In this document: positions 1 through 9,285 of the stretch, one piece after another
Layout of the letters: every line of letters begins with the position of its first letter
How positions within the stretch are numbered: position 1 is the stretch's first letter
Source of the DNA: Bradyrhizobium sp. 170
Lineage (GTDB): Bacteria; Pseudomonadota; Alphaproteobacteria; Rhizobiales; Xanthobacteraceae
DNA: 64,000 bases
Assembly (NCBI RefSeq): GCF_023101085.1
Contig: NZ_CP064703.1
Span: 2,852,001-2,916,000 of the forward strand
Reading direction: 5' to 3'
Notes under the pieces: model-generated
Told to the model about the DNA's origin: nothing
The model's database searches: none
The model's input: only the letters and a program-made list of their open reading frames with translations
Program-made: the position numbers and the translations under genes

Positions 1-966
1 CAGCCGGTGCTCGCGACGGTGACCGACACCGCGGCTACGCTGACCGATGAGGTCGGCGCCAACACAATCGAGCCGCTCGAGGCGGCGGCGCAGCCGGTGC
101 TCGCGACGGTGACCGACACCGCGACTACGCTGACCGATGACACCGGCGGCACGATTGCGCCGGTGACCGGTGACGTGGCACAACAACCGGCAAGTGCAGT
201 CAGCGACATTCTTGCGGATGCGGCGCCGGTCGTTGAGACGACCGAGCCGGTGCTCGCGACAACAGCTGCCGCCGTGAGCGATCCGACCAGCGACGTGTCA
301 GATCCGGCCGACACCGGGACCTTGGCCAGCGACGCTCTTGCGGACGCGGCGCCAGTTGAGACGACCGAGCCGGCGCCGACGACAACAGCTGCCACTGTGA
401 GCGATCCGACCAGCGACGTGTCAGATCCGGCCGACACCGGGACCGTGGCCAGCGACGCTCTTGCGGATGCGGCGCCGGTCGTTGAGACGACCGAGCCGGT
501 GCCGACGACAACAGCTGCCACTGTGAGCGATCCGACCAGCGACGTGTCAGATCCGGCCGACACCGGGACCGCGGCCAGCGACGCTCTTGCGGACGCGGCG
601 CCAGTTGAGACGACCGAGCCGGCGCCGACGACAACAGCTGCCACTGTGAGCGATCCGACCAGCGAGGTGTCAGATCCGGCCGACACCGGGACCGCGGCCA
701 ACGACGCTCTTGCGGATGCGGCGCCGGTCGATGGGGCCGCAGGCGACGTGATCGCCTTGAACGATGAGCCACCGCCATCAGAAAATGCTCTGCACACCGG
801 AACCGAGTACACCGATTACGGCGTTAACCTTAGCAGCGACGTCTCAGTTCCCCCGCAGGATACCGGGTCTTCGGCCGACGCCGCGTCGGCGTCTGACACT
901 GCGCCGCCGCCTCCCGAGATCGCAGATACGAATCAGCCAACAGACCCTGAACTTGCTATCCTATAG
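1..966 (+). CDS. Ala/Thr/Asp-rich tandem-repeat protein, 5' end outside window (putative type I secretion substrate)
   Basis: The reading frame is open to the left edge, so only the C-terminal 321 residues are visible. The protein is acidic and low in aromatic residues. It has two copies of QPVLATVTDTA-TLTD (residues 1 and 31), then four tandem 41/42-residue units rich in ETTEP, TTTAA and SDPADTGT, then a non-repetitive tail ending ELAIL. There are no GGxGxD calcium repeats in the visible part. It ends 11 bases before a type I exporter gene, and an acidic residue followed by hydrophobics at the extreme C terminus resembles known PrtD-system signals. Export by the neighbouring system is therefore inferred. 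The function is unknown; a surface or matrix protein is possible. Confidence 0.7.
   Translation, partial: QPVLATVTDTAATLTDEVGANTIEPLEAAAQPVLATVTDTATTLTDDTGGTIAPVTGDVAQQPASAVSDILADAAPVVETTEPVLATTAAAVSDPTSDVSDPADTGTLASDALADAAPVETTEPAPTTTAATVSDPTSDVSDPADTGTVASDALADAAPVVETTEPVPTTTAATVSDPTSDVSDPADTGTAASDALADAAPVETTEPAPTTTAATVSDPTSEVSDPADTGTAANDALADAAPVDGAAGDVIALNDEPPPSENALHTGTEYTDYGVNLSSDVSVPPQDTGSSADAASASDTAPPPPEIADTNQPTDPELAIL
202..699 (+). repeat. Four tandem 126/123-bp coding repeats
   Basis: Units begin at 202, 328, 451 and 577, with a partial fifth at 700. Lengths alternate 126, 123, 126, 123 bp because every second unit lacks one Val codon (APVVETTEP versus APVETTEP). The near-identical DNA, and the alternation itself, suggest duplication of a two-unit block. 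A separate 90-bp-spaced repeat (copies at 1 and 91) lies upstream. Confidence 0.9.
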
Positions 967-977
967 CGGGGGCGAAC

Positions 978-2798
978 ATGGCGGCCGTCGAGATACTGGA
1001 CAAAGCGCCGCACAGCCGTTCTGCAGATCACCTTCGCGTCACACCCGGCGGCGAGGCCCGCGACTATGTTGGACCTGTCAACCCGCTGGCTACCTGGCGT
1101 TCGGTCGCGCGCACGAACCTGATTGCGGTCGCTGCATTTTCGGTCGTCGTGAATCTGCTGATGCTCACGCTGCCGATCTACCTGTTCCAGATTTCCGATC
1201 GCGTGCTGACGAGCCGCAGCCTCGAAACACTGCTGATGCTCTCGGCTCTCGCGCTGGCGTTCATCGGCATCCTCTCGATCATCGACATTCTGCGTCGGCA
1301 GGTGCTGGGGCGTTTTGCGACCAAGATGGAGGCGGTGCTCGGCGGTGCAGTCTTGGCGAGCAGTATCAACAACGCCAGGGCCGGCGAGGGCGGGACCATC
1401 CAGGCGATTCGTAGCCTTCACCAAGTGCGGGGATTCATCTCGAGCCCCGTCATGCTTATGCTGATGGACGCGCCGCTCTCGCCCCTCTACTTCGGAGTCA
1501 TATTTCTCATTCACCGAGATCTCGGCTTAATCGCTGTCGTGTCGGGCTTGGCACTGGTGCTGATTGCGGTACTCAACCAGAAAGCGACCTCGGAGCGTCT
1601 GAGCGAGGCAGGCCTGCATGCTGCTGAGGCCGATGCCGCGGCCGAGTCGCTGGCGCGAAATTCGCAGGTGATCAATGCGATGGGAATGCTGAGCGAGAGC
1701 ATTCTTCATTGGGGTCGCCGGCAGGCGCCGGCTCTGACGGTGCAGAGCCAGGCCCTTGACCGGAATTTCTGGATCAGCGGTGCGTCGAAATTCGTCCGGC
1801 TCGTGACCCAGATCACGATCCTCGGCGTGGGCGCCTATCTGGCCCTCAACGCCGAGATCACGGGCGGCATGATGATCGCGGCCGCAATCATCGTCGGCCG
1901 CGCCCTGCAGCCGCTCGAGGGCCTGATCGAGGGATGGCGCAGCTGCGTTCAGGCGCGATCGGCCTATGCGCGTGTCAAGCAGGCGGTCGAGTCATTCCAG
2001 CGCGAGACGCCGAAGCTGCGCCTGCCCAAGCCGCAAGGCCGTCTGACCGTGGATCGGGTCTTGTATTTGCCGCCCGGCTCGAAGGAGCCGGTGCTCAATA
2101 GCGTGTCGCTCGAGCTCGCGCCCGGAGAGTCTCTTGCCATTGTCGGACCGTCTGGGTCGGGGAAGTCGACCCTAGCGCGCATTCTGGTGGGCTGTCTGGT
2201 GCCGACCGCCGGCAAGGTCAGGCTGGACGGAACAGAGCTGCGCAACTGGGATCGCCGCCAGTTTGGCGAATATACGGGCTACCTGCCCCAGGAGGTCGAG
2301 CTATTTCCCGGGACGATCAAGCAGAACATCTGCCGCATGCGGGACGACCTGCCCGACGCGAGCATCTATGAGGCGGCGATATTCTCGGGCATTCACGACA
2401 TGGTCTGTCAGCTGCCGCAAGGATACGAGACCGTGCTCGACCGCGGCGGCGGCCCGCTCTCCGGGGGACAGAAGCAGCGCATCGCGCTCGCCCGGGCATT
2501 CTTCGGTGATCCGTGCCTTGTCGTCCTCGACGAGCCCAACTCGAATCTCGACGCGGCGGGGGAGCTGGCTCTGACCGAGACCCTGCAGCGCGCCAAGAAG
2601 CGGGGGGTCACCGCGGTGGTGGTAACCCTGCGCCCTGCGCTGCTAAACAGCGTGGACAAAGTGCTCATCCTGCGGGCCGGACGGGCCGAAGCATTCGGAT
2701 CTCCGAGCGACGTGCTGCATCGCCTGGTTCGGTCGCCCGGCGGGGCCGCCGCAGGTAAGCCGGAGCAGCCGCAACGCATCGAATCCTCTGGCCCGTGA
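978..2798 (+). CDS. Type I secretion system permease/ATPase (PrtD family)
   Basis: This 606-residue inner-membrane ABC exporter fuses a transmembrane domain (about residues 45-330, with hydrophobic helices near 50-70, 85-105, 160-200 and 275-310) to an ATPase domain. The ATPase shows Walker A GPSGSGKS at 390-397, signature LSGGQ at 494-498 and Walker B LVVLDEP at 514-520. It lacks the N-terminal C39-like domain of HlyB, and length and layout fit PrtD/AprD exporters. The start follows a purine-rich GGGGGCG site and lies 11 bases after the repeat-protein stop. It overlaps or abuts the adaptor gene downstream, so the three genes likely form one operon. It powers one-step export through adaptor and outer-membrane channel; no TolC-type gene is in the window. 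Confidence 0.9.
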   Translation: MAAVEILDKAPHSRSADHLRVTPGGEARDYVGPVNPLATWRSVARTNLIAVAAFSVVVNLLMLTLPIYLFQISDRVLTSRSLETLLMLSALALAFIGILSIIDILRRQVLGRFATKMEAVLGGAVLASSINNARAGEGGTIQAIRSLHQVRGFISSPVMLMLMDAPLSPLYFGVIFLIHRDLGLIAVVSGLALVLIAVLNQKATSERLSEAGLHAAEADAAAESLARNSQVINAMGMLSESILHWGRRQAPALTVQSQALDRNFWISGASKFVRLVTQITILGVGAYLALNAEITGGMMIAAAIIVGRALQPLEGLIEGWRSCVQARSAYARVKQAVESFQRETPKLRLPKPQGRLTVDRVLYLPPGSKEPVLNSVSLELAPGESLAIVGPSGSGKSTLARILVGCLVPTAGKVRLDGTELRNWDRRQFGEYTGYLPQEVELFPGTIKQNICRMRDDLPDASIYEAAIFSGIHDMVCQLPQGYETVLDRGGGPLSGGQKQRIALARAFFGDPCLVVLDEPNSNLDAAGELALTETLQRAKKRGVTAVVVTLRPALLNSVDKVLILRAGRAEAFGSPSDVLHRLVRSPGGAAAGKPEQPQRIESSGP

Positions 2799-2820
2799 GG
2801 TGACCGCGCGGGAGGACAGG

Positions 2821-4185
2821 ATGAAAGCAAAAAAGGACAGCACCGGTGAGTGGTACCGCGGCGTTCCGCTGAGCGCCAAATGGCCCATCTTCACCGGCCT
2901 CGCCATGCTGGTCGTTTGGCTCGGATGTTTCGGTGTTTGGGCCGGAGTCGCTCCACTGAACAGTGCGGTCGTCACCTCGGGCACGTTCGTGGCTACCGGA
3001 CAGAACAAGCTGGTCCAGCACCTCGAGGGCGGCATCATCCGCGAGATTGCGGTAAAGGACGGTGATGCCGTGGAGGCGAACCAGGTGCTCGTTCGCATGG
3101 ACGACACCGCTGCCAACTCCAAGCTGAGGCGATTGGTTTTAAAAAAGTATCGGCTGCTCGCCATGAAGGCGCGTCTCGAAGCTGAGATGAGCTCTTCAGA
3201 GACAATCGAAACTCCCGCAGCATTCAGCGCGAGCGCACGTGATCTGGAAATCAAAGCGGTTCTTGAGCGGCAACGTGCCGAACTGAGGGCGCGCCGGACC
3301 AGTCTCGTGACCCAGGAAAGCGTACTCATGAAGCAAATCGCGGGGCTGGAGGAAAGCATCCGCGGATATCAGGCTCAAGTGCAGTCCACCCAACAGCGTA
3401 TTGCCCTGTTCGCCGAAGAGCTGAAGGACAAGAATTCGCTTCTTCGCCAGCAGTTGGTCCGCAAGTCGGATGTGCTGGCGCTGCAACGCTCCGAGGCGAG
3501 TCTCGAGGGAGAGCTTGGCGAGTATCTTGGCCGCATCGCCGATTCGAAGGAGAGGATCGCTCAGGCGAACGAAAGAATAGCCCAGCTCCACTCGACGGCG
3601 CTCCGGGATGCGATCAAGGAGCTGCGCGAGACCGAAGCGGACCTGGATGACGTGGAGGAACAGATTCGCGCCACGCAGGATGTCGTCGACCGGGTCGACG
3701 TACGCTCGCCGGTCCGGGGCATCGTCGTGAAGAGGAACTTCCATACACCGGGCGGCGTCGTCTCTCCTGGCGCCGTGCTGCTTGAGCTCCTACCGACAGG
3801 CGAAGAGCGCGTCATCGAGGCACATGTGAGTCCCAAGGACATTTCGCACGTGAGCGTAGGTCAGGAGGCGCTGGTGCGGCTGTCGGCGCTCAACCAGCGC
3901 ATCACGCCCATGGTCGGCGCGAGCGTCATCTACGTGTCAGCGGACGCGTTGGCGGAGCAAGTACAGGTCAAGGCCGAAACACGCCCTGCGAGTGACACGC
4001 GTCGGGAATTCTATGTGGTTCGGGTGCGCCTAGACCAAGACGATATTCTCAAGCGAATGCCTGAATTCATCCCGACACCCGGCATGCCGGCCGACATCTA
4101 CATCAAGACAGGAGAGCGTACGTTTTTCGAGTACATCATGAAGCCGGCCTTCGATAGCTTCTCCCGCGCTTTCCGCGAAACCTGA
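2821..4185 (+). CDS. HlyD-family periplasmic adaptor of type I secretion system
   Basis: The protein has 454 residues from the ATG at 2821, chosen because GGGAGG lies about 8 bases upstream; a GTG at 2800 is the longer alternative. It has one N-terminal membrane anchor (about residues 22-45), the lipoyl/barrel-sandwich half motif LVQHLEGGIIREI, a long coiled-coil stretch (about 100-290, rich in E, Q, R and L) and the second half motif VRSPVRGIVV, then a beta-barrel C terminus. This is the membrane-fusion partner that links the ABC exporter (978-2798) to an outer-membrane channel. Confidence 0.9.
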   Translation: MKAKKDSTGEWYRGVPLSAKWPIFTGLAMLVVWLGCFGVWAGVAPLNSAVVTSGTFVATGQNKLVQHLEGGIIREIAVKDGDAVEANQVLVRMDDTAANSKLRRLVLKKYRLLAMKARLEAEMSSSETIETPAAFSASARDLEIKAVLERQRAELRARRTSLVTQESVLMKQIAGLEESIRGYQAQVQSTQQRIALFAEELKDKNSLLRQQLVRKSDVLALQRSEASLEGELGEYLGRIADSKERIAQANERIAQLHSTALRDAIKELRETEADLDDVEEQIRATQDVVDRVDVRSPVRGIVVKRNFHTPGGVVSPGAVLLELLPTGEERVIEAHVSPKDISHVSVGQEALVRLSALNQRITPMVGASVIYVSADALAEQVQVKAETRPASDTRREFYVVRVRLDQDDILKRMPEFIPTPGMPADIYIKTGERTFFEYIMKPAFDSFSRAFRET

Positions 4186-4398
4186 ATGAAAAGAGCAATC
4201 TGGTCGTCAATCCCGAGCACCCGCGAGTATCCGTGGTTAACGGAGTTCGAGCGATTGGTGCGATTCGCAATCTTGCTTGTCCAATGCTTCTGCTATTGGT
4301 TTGCCGATCGACGGAAAGTGAAACCGCCCAAGGAAGGTCGATCAGGGGATGGAACGCGGATCTCCGGTCAGGTCTTGGACACGCGCCGCACCACTTGA
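4186..4398 (+). CDS. Hypothetical small ORF after hlyD-like gene (doubtful)
   Basis: The 70-codon frame starts with the ATG immediately after the adaptor stop. It has one hydrophobic stretch (FAILLVQCFCYWF) followed by a basic tail. I recognise no family, and it lies at the edge of a decayed region. It could be a translationally coupled small membrane protein or a chance frame. Confidence 0.25.
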   Translation: MKRAIWSSIPSTREYPWLTEFERLVRFAILLVQCFCYWFADRRKVKPPKEGRSGDGTRISGQVLDTRRTT

Positions 4399-4489
4399 CC
4401 GAATCATGCTGACCAACGTCCGACTCTACGTGAGCAAGCAGCTCGGCGCGTGGAGCTACGCGGGCGTGTGCACCCATGCGCCAACGAGT

Positions 4490-4579
4490 GGCGGCCGTGG
4501 TCTCGGCGTCGACGGCGTCTCAGACTTCAACGTGCTGCATTCTGGCAAGGACAATGAAAAGGTACAGCTCGGCGCTTAG
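4490..4579 (+). pseudogene. ATP-dependent DNA ligase fragment (adenylation domain)
   Basis: The frame reads GVDGVSDFNVLHSGKDNEKV and then a stop. This resembles the segment of rhizobial LigD/LigC-type ATP-dependent DNA ligases that follows the catalytic lysine region (usually G-DG-SDFN-LHSRKH--EVQLYAFD). Neither upstream nor downstream ligase sequence can be followed in any frame for more than a few residues. It is read as a relic. The assignment rests on one short motif block. Confidence 0.4.
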
Positions 4580-4914
4580 CTGGATGCGCTTCCGCGCCCT
4601 ACCGGACCAATCGCGTGGGCCGGACTACGTCAGCCGCGAACGGCGAGGGCGCGCTCTCACCGAAGCTGTTGATCTTTTCCCGGACGAAGCCGATGCAGAG
4701 AAACGATCCAGGGCGTATTTGGCGCCGATCCTCGGGTTCATAAGGATGGCGCCGGGCACGCGACTCGGCAGTCATGCCCGGCTGCATGGCGCTAAAGGGC
4801 GGCCATCAAATCAAATGCCGTACAAAATTTGCGCAACAGTGCATCCAGATTGTCGGCTTCCGACTAGAAGTAGCATGGCAGACCTTATAGTAACTTCGAT
4901 CGAAGGAGAGCAAC

Positions 4915-5265
4915 ATGGCGGTGCATATGCCAAATTGTTTGCTGACGGGAGTGCCTTACGGCGCTGATCAGACAGTCTACCTAGTGTTCGATAGTTTCGG
5001 CGCGTCACGCAGTGATTGCCCTGAAAAAGAGATCGAGCGGGACGACCTCGAAACGATCATCTCCGATCTCCTAACCGGTCAATTCAACGCTCCGGTTCGC
5101 GTCATGGCCTTCAACACACTTGAGCACTGGATCGAGGATGTTTCCAACCAAGTAGCCGAAGAAATCCAAGCCCGCTGCGATATCGATAGCGTATCGGTAC
5201 CCGAACACGTCAGGAACTTTGTTGCAAGCCACACCGGCTTTGCGGCAAGCGGGGCGCTGATGTGA
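4915..5265 (+). CDS. Conserved small hypothetical protein
   Basis: This 116-residue soluble protein has a strong ribosome binding site (AAGGAGAG, 6 bases before ATG). The C-terminal half is amphipathic and helical (NTLEHWIEDVSNQVAEEIQ), and acidic residues are frequent. No catalytic motif, signal peptide or membrane segment is visible. Intact length, good initiation site and normal codon use suggest a real gene inside an otherwise decayed segment. I do not recognise a functional family. Confidence 0.6.
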   Translation: MAVHMPNCLLTGVPYGADQTVYLVFDSFGASRSDCPEKEIERDDLETIISDLLTGQFNAPVRVMAFNTLEHWIEDVSNQVAEEIQARCDIDSVSVPEHVRNFVASHTGFAASGALM

Positions 5266-5471
5266 GGGCGGACTTCAGTTGGGACACGCAGGCGGTCGTG
5301 AGCAGCACAGCTGATTTGCCTGTAAACTCTGCGTAGTGATTTCGCTACTTGTTGGGGCGTGCTGGAGCAGGAGCAGCCGGAGGCGATGATCGGCTTCTGC
5401 TTTTCACGGAATGACGGCCGCTAGGTGAACTCGCCACTGAAGGAAATCGTTACGCGAGCGGAAAGACCCTG

Positions 5472-5632
5472 TGTTGCTCGTTCGCTGACGGATATGTGGT
5501 CAAAGATGCCGAGTGGAAGTCGAGCAGCGGTCATTATCAAGTCCGTATTTAGAATGAGTGGGTTGAAGTTCCCGATGATGCCGTTATTACGGGAGCCTAA
5601 CAAATTCGGCCGGACGATGGTGTGGCGGCTGT
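5472..5632 (+). pseudogene. Relic of a small secreted Cys-containing hypothetical protein
   Basis: One frame reads CCSFADGYVVKDAEWKSSSG, then HYQVRI, a stop, NEWVEVPDDAVITGA and another stop. The pattern CC-x-AD near the start and W-EVPDDAVI resembles a small secreted hypothetical family common in Bradyrhizobium. Two in-frame stops make it non-functional. Assignment is tentative. Confidence 0.3.
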
Positions 5633-5654
5633 GATCATTGCAGTTCTTTCAACG

Positions 5655-6150
5655 ATCTTCTGCCGTTAAGGCTTCTCGTGCGAGGATTGGCGTCGCGTCA
5701 GTTGCGGCACCGTCGAGAAAGACTTTCACCGCGATGCGGGCGCGCAAATCGATCTCGGAAAGCGTTGGTATGTCGCCGAGCTGAAGCACGGCTTCCAGAT
5801 GGACGTTTCCGTGGAGCATTCCAAGAAACCGGCGGGCATCGGCTTCACAATCCGCAAGATCGATTTCGCCGGCCTGCTTCGCGTTTGCGAGAATTTAAGA
5901 ACCGCGATGGCTGGCTTAGGACCGTGTTTTGCGTAGGCCTGCGTCGCATCGGGCTGTGTAACAAACCTCCAACAACGACGATGTCATCATCGTTTCGAGA
6001 AGATTACGCCCGATGATGATGAGCAGTTCCCTTAGCGGCAGGGAAAGCTGGTCGGCATCGACACTCAGCGCGTTGGACGAGTACTGGCTGACGACTTTGG
6101 TGAACTGGTCGACGAGAAGTTGCTGAACATTCTCGCGTCGTGTCAACTTT
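5655..6150 (-). pseudogene. TetR/AcrR regulator relic, C-terminal ligand-binding domain
   Basis: On the minus strand about 5660-5880 reads DARRFLGMLHGNVHLEAV and then LSEIDLRARIAVKVFLDGA, a typical AcrR-type C-terminal domain ending. In another frame, 5920-6120 carries helices such as LRELLIIIGRNLLETMM, which match the helix before it. The two parts are out of frame and no helix-turn-helix is found upstream, so this is a truncated, frameshifted pseudogene. The upstream end is fused to the relic of another gene (6143-6649). Confidence 0.5.
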
Positions 6151-6649
6151 TCCCGGAGCAGTCGCCGGTAGAGACCGTGCGGCGTCCATGCCCAGCTCGA
6201 TCGCCCCAGCAGGAACGCCGAGAGAACCGCGCAGTTAGACCAGCCGCGAATCTGGCTGCTTTACCCGACACCGCTTCGCGGACACGAAGGATATCGCCCG
6301 TCGCACCCCACCGGAGAAATCTGACGGCATCGGCCGGCGGCAAGATCGTCACCATCTTGCGCGTCCACCGCGGCTCCACGAGTAGCCAACTCCCCGTGCC
6401 CGTGGGTCGCATGGCAAAGACGTGCTTATGTCTGTGGTGGACGAACCGATGCCACCACTGCCGTCGAAGACCGGGTACGAAACAGACGATCCAGTCGGCT
6501 GGATCGACGGTCACCAGGGATCCATTCTCGTCGACGTTGTTCGTCAGGTCTGGCGGGACATCGCCGACGACATTCAGTCTCGAAGGGCTCTCTCTATTTC
6601 GCCCCGGCCAGGACCGCCTCGACTGGACAATATCGTTAGCTGCGCTCAT
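6143..6649 (-). pseudogene. Hypothetical (phage-associated type) protein, C terminus frameshifted
   Basis: Start is the ATG at 6649, with GGAG about 9 bases upstream, overlapping by ATGA the stop of the frame before it. The frame contains WHRFVHHRHKHVFAMRP and WLLVEPRWTRKMV, features of an uncharacterised family often found near phage genes. Near 6250 the family-like sequence continues in another frame (RGWSNCAVLSAFLLGRSSWA, then WTPHGLYRRLLRE), so a frameshift has replaced the C terminus with unrelated residues. Function unknown. Confidence 0.45.
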
Positions 6650-6850
6650 CGGGTAATGCTCCTCACGCTCGCGCATCCACGAATGAAGCTTTCGATGCTG
6701 GCGCTCACGCGGTCGGCTGCTGCTGCCTCCTGGCGCATTGCGGGGCTCAGCATGAGTGCCTGGTAGAGCGGTTCCCTCAGCAGCCCCAGCAATTGCTCGG
6801 CATACAGCTGAGCGTCAGTTATCGACAGGATGCATATCGTGAGTTGAGAC
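6646..6850 (-). pseudogene. Second TetR-like relic (C-terminal helices only)
   Basis: The minus strand reads AEQLLGLLREPLYQALML and later ASIESFIRG, followed by a stop that overlaps the next ATG. This is the usual C-terminal end of TetR/AcrR regulators. No DNA-binding domain can be followed upstream. The remaining 6851-7133 shows no gene I can support on either strand. Confidence 0.4.
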
Positions 6851-7133
6851 AGAACTGCCTTCGTGCAATGGTCGCTGGCTGGGCAACGCCGACGGAGTCC
6901 GCTGCTATTGGTGCTTTTGCTACGATCGTCTTGGCTTAGTCTGATAGAAGGCCGCAGCTCGCGCTGTGATCCCTGCAGCGCTGTTTGGAGAGCAGCTAAG
7001 GTGCCGCATATCGTCTGTCATTACTCGGCCGGCAAGGATGCCGCCGCTACGCGAAGTACTCATGGAGCTCCATCGCGTCGCTGCCTCCACGGGGATCGTG
7101 AAGGCTGAAGACCTTAAGATTCGCGCTCAAGCT

Positions 7134-7439
7134 TTAGAGGACTATCTCGTCGCCGGAGAGCTGTGGTCGTTCTTCCACGTCGCTCTCTATATGCTTGCCG
7201 GGAGGACATCGGAGAGCGGGGGCCGCATACCGGACGCGATAGCCGGCGATGAGAAGTAGACCGCCGCCGAGTTCAATCGCGACAGCTACGGCGAAAGCCA
7301 GCGGCGGGAAAGGCAATCCGACGGCACCGATCATCCCGATAGTGGCGCTGTAGGCGCCGAGCTTGCTCAGGCCGCTCATGGCGAAGGGAAGACCGATCAT
7401 CAGGCGGCCGACAAAGGGAAGGTACCGGGTCGCGAACAT
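7134..7439 (-). CDS. DoxX-family membrane protein, C terminus altered
   Basis: The start is firm: AAGGAGG lies 7 bases before the ATG at 7439. The first 80 residues are a good DoxX match: a first helix with GRLMIGLPFAMSGLSKLG and a second with LAFAVAVAIELGGGLLLIAG. After residue about 82 the expected third and fourth helices (with the usual FFHNNFADQNQ-like motif) are replaced by a charged tail and the protein stops at 101 residues instead of about 130. A frameshift near 7205 is likely. DoxX proteins are small membrane proteins linked to redox or thiosulfate metabolism. The gene is divergent from a LysR gene, so regulation by that gene is likely in the ancestral state. Confidence 0.6.
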   Translation of the reverse strand: MFATRYLPFVGRLMIGLPFAMSGLSKLGAYSATIGMIGAVGLPFPPLAFAVAVAIELGGGLLLIAGYRVRYAAPALRCPPGKHIESDVEERPQLSGDEIVL

Positions 7440-7552
7440 TGAAGCCTCCTTGAAGTGGACCTCCACATCTAATTGCGGGTGAGGTGAATATTGTTGTGGA
7501 GGTAGCGCTTTCGAAATAGAAATGATTGAAAGTGATCGTTGCAGGATTGTCG

Positions 7553-8444
7553 ATGTCAAAGCTGCCCGACTTCGAGGGACTGGCCATGTTCGCCAAAGTC
7601 GCCGAGGAGCGCTCATTCGCCGCGGCGGCCCGGACCATGGGCGTATCGGTTGCCACGGTCTCGCGAGCCGTCACGCGTCTCGAAGAACGCCTTGGCGGGC
7701 GCCTGTTCAACCGAACGTCCCGGCGACTTGCGTTGACTGACTACGGTCACACGCTCGCCGAGCGGGCGTCCAGGATCTTCGCGGACGGAGAGGCGGTCGA
7801 GGACTTCGCGCGCGAGGCCTCCAGTCGCCCGCGGGGCCTCGTGAAACTTGCGGCCCCGCTGTCTTCCGGCACGCGCTGGGTCGCACCCATGCTGCCCGAA
7901 TTTTTTCGGCGCTATCCTGATATCGCAGTCGATCTTCACCTTACCGATGCGCGCACGGACCTGATCGGAGACGGCTACGACGCAGCGCTGCGCATTGCCG
8001 TTCTGGAAGACTCATCGCTCGTCGCGCGACTGATCGCACCTGTTCGACGGTTCGTCGTTGCATCGCCAACCTACATTGCAAGATATGGCCGTCCGCAGCA
8101 TCCACACGACCTCGTCACCCATCAATGCCTGAGCTACGCCAATAGATCGAAGCGTGATGTCTGGCGCTTCACTAATCTGAAAAAAGGTGAGGAGTCTCTG
8201 ATTACACCAACGGGGCCGCTACGGGGAACAAGTATCGAGGCTTTATTGCCGACAGTGCTTGAGGGGTTAGCGATCACCGAACTCCCCGAGTTTATCGCGA
8301 CCCCAATATTTTTCGGATGGGCAGCTTGAACCGATTCTTACGGATTGGCGGCTGCCGGAAGGCGGATTGTACTTCGTGACGCCGACGGCTCGCGCACGTT
8401 CCGCCAGGGTCTCCGCCCTGGCTGATTTCCTGATCGCCGGCTGA
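7553..8444 (+). pseudogene. LysR-family transcriptional regulator, frameshifted near the C terminus
   Basis: An N-terminal winged helix-turn-helix (about residues 5-65: AEERSFAAAARTMGVSVATV) and a LysR substrate domain are clear up to about residue 250. At about 8300-8312 the frame breaks and runs to a stop at 8329, while the family sequence continues in another frame (SDGQLEPILTDWRLPEGGLY and on to LADFLIAG) ending at 8444. One indel separates the two parts, so this is either recent inactivation or a sequencing error. It belongs to the CrgA/DsdC-like group that often controls a divergent DoxX or oxidoreductase gene, here at 7134-7439. Confidence 0.7.
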
Positions 8445-8527
8445 CGGATGCAAGGTGGAGTGTGGAAGTGGTGATGGGGTGGAAACCGGCGAAAAAACGG
8501 AGAAAGCAGACATAGGTCAGCGACGCG

Positions 8528-9007
8528 CTACGATTCGCCGCGCCTGGTCGTCTCGAAGAGAAGCCAGACCCGCCTTCGCCGATCCAGTTCTCGAGCGGGC
8601 TCGCGCGCCGGCATGTGCCTCGCGCATGCTTGCCACGAGCAACTCGTTGTCCTTGCGCAGTTCCTCCAGCATGTCGATGGGGTGGACGTCGGCCTCATTG
8701 TTGTCGCGCACACGCTGGCATCTCGCGATATGGCCGATCGATCTGATCGTGGTGCCGCCCACCTTTCGGACCCGCTCGGCGATCGCGTCCGTCGTCGCGA
8801 AAATCTGCTCGCTCAGGTCGTCAAGCAGCAAATGAAAATCGCGGAAATGCGGCCCAGAAATGTGCCAATGAAAGTTCTTCGTCTTGACGTAAACAGCGAA
8901 TATGTCCGCCAAAGCCGCGTGAAGGACGCGGAAAGCGCCTGAACAGCATCGTCGGAGAAGCCGCCCGAGGTGGCAGGTGCGGCTGTCTTGGATCCGTTGG
9001 TGTTCAT
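8528..9007 (-). pseudogene. dps: Dps/ferritin-like DNA-binding protein, multiple frameshifts
   Basis: The start ATG at 9007 has a GGAG site. The N-terminal part (MNTNGSKTAAPATSGGFSDD) is in one frame. From about 8930 the core with the ferroxidase motif KTNFHWH-type (here KTKNFHWHISG), LLDDLSEQIFATTDAIAERV and MLEELRKDNELL continues in a second frame, and the end (WLLFETTRRGES) is in a third with part of helix 4 missing. Intact Dps forms dodecamers that store iron and protect DNA; this copy cannot encode one. Confidence 0.75.
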
Positions 9008-9097
9008 TTCGTCGATCTCCGGTATTCTGGTTGCGATCGAAGGTCGCCGGCAAGCCTGCGACATCAGCCGTCCCGGCCCTCCACCGGTTTCCCGTTC

Positions 9098-9285
9098 TCA
9101 ACCGAAAAGCTTGTTTGCCGTCTTGGCCAAGAACTCGCGCTAGTGACGGGCGCCCGCCAATTCGATCTCGGTGGGTTGGCGCGAACCATCGCCGCCGGCG
9201 ATGGTGGTCGCTTCATACGGGGCGCCGCCGACGATTTCGCTCAAGGTCATCTGCCCCTGGTGGCTGTATGGAAGCCCGAGAGGGA
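9098..9285 (-). pseudogene. wrbA: wrbA (NAD(P)H:quinone oxidoreductase) 3' fragment with nonsense codon
   Basis: On the minus strand one frame reads [20 protein letters not shown], then [19 protein letters not shown], a stop codon (TAG where WrbA has Gln), and EFLAKTANKLFG with the normal end. This is the last third of WrbA, a flavodoxin-like quinone reductase. The N-terminal two thirds are absent. Dps and WrbA are both oxidative-stress proteins, and their relics lie side by side. Confidence 0.65.

Noticed and set aside
202..699. CRISPR-like array
   Set aside because: The units are in-frame coding repeats without unique spacers.
200..778. Long minus-strand frame opposite the repeat gene
   Set aside because: It mirrors the GC-rich repeat units in another frame and has no family motifs.
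4476..4967. 163-codon plus-strand frame near the ligase fragment
   Set aside because: It overlaps the well-initiated gene at 4915, has no good start and no family resemblance.
5655..6850. One continuous TetR gene
   Set aside because: Pieces are in different frames and separated by a different gene, so at least two relics are needed to explain the sequence.
8517..9101. Intact 194-residue Dps-like gene
   Set aside because: The N terminus and C terminus of Dps are in other frames; only the core is in this frame.
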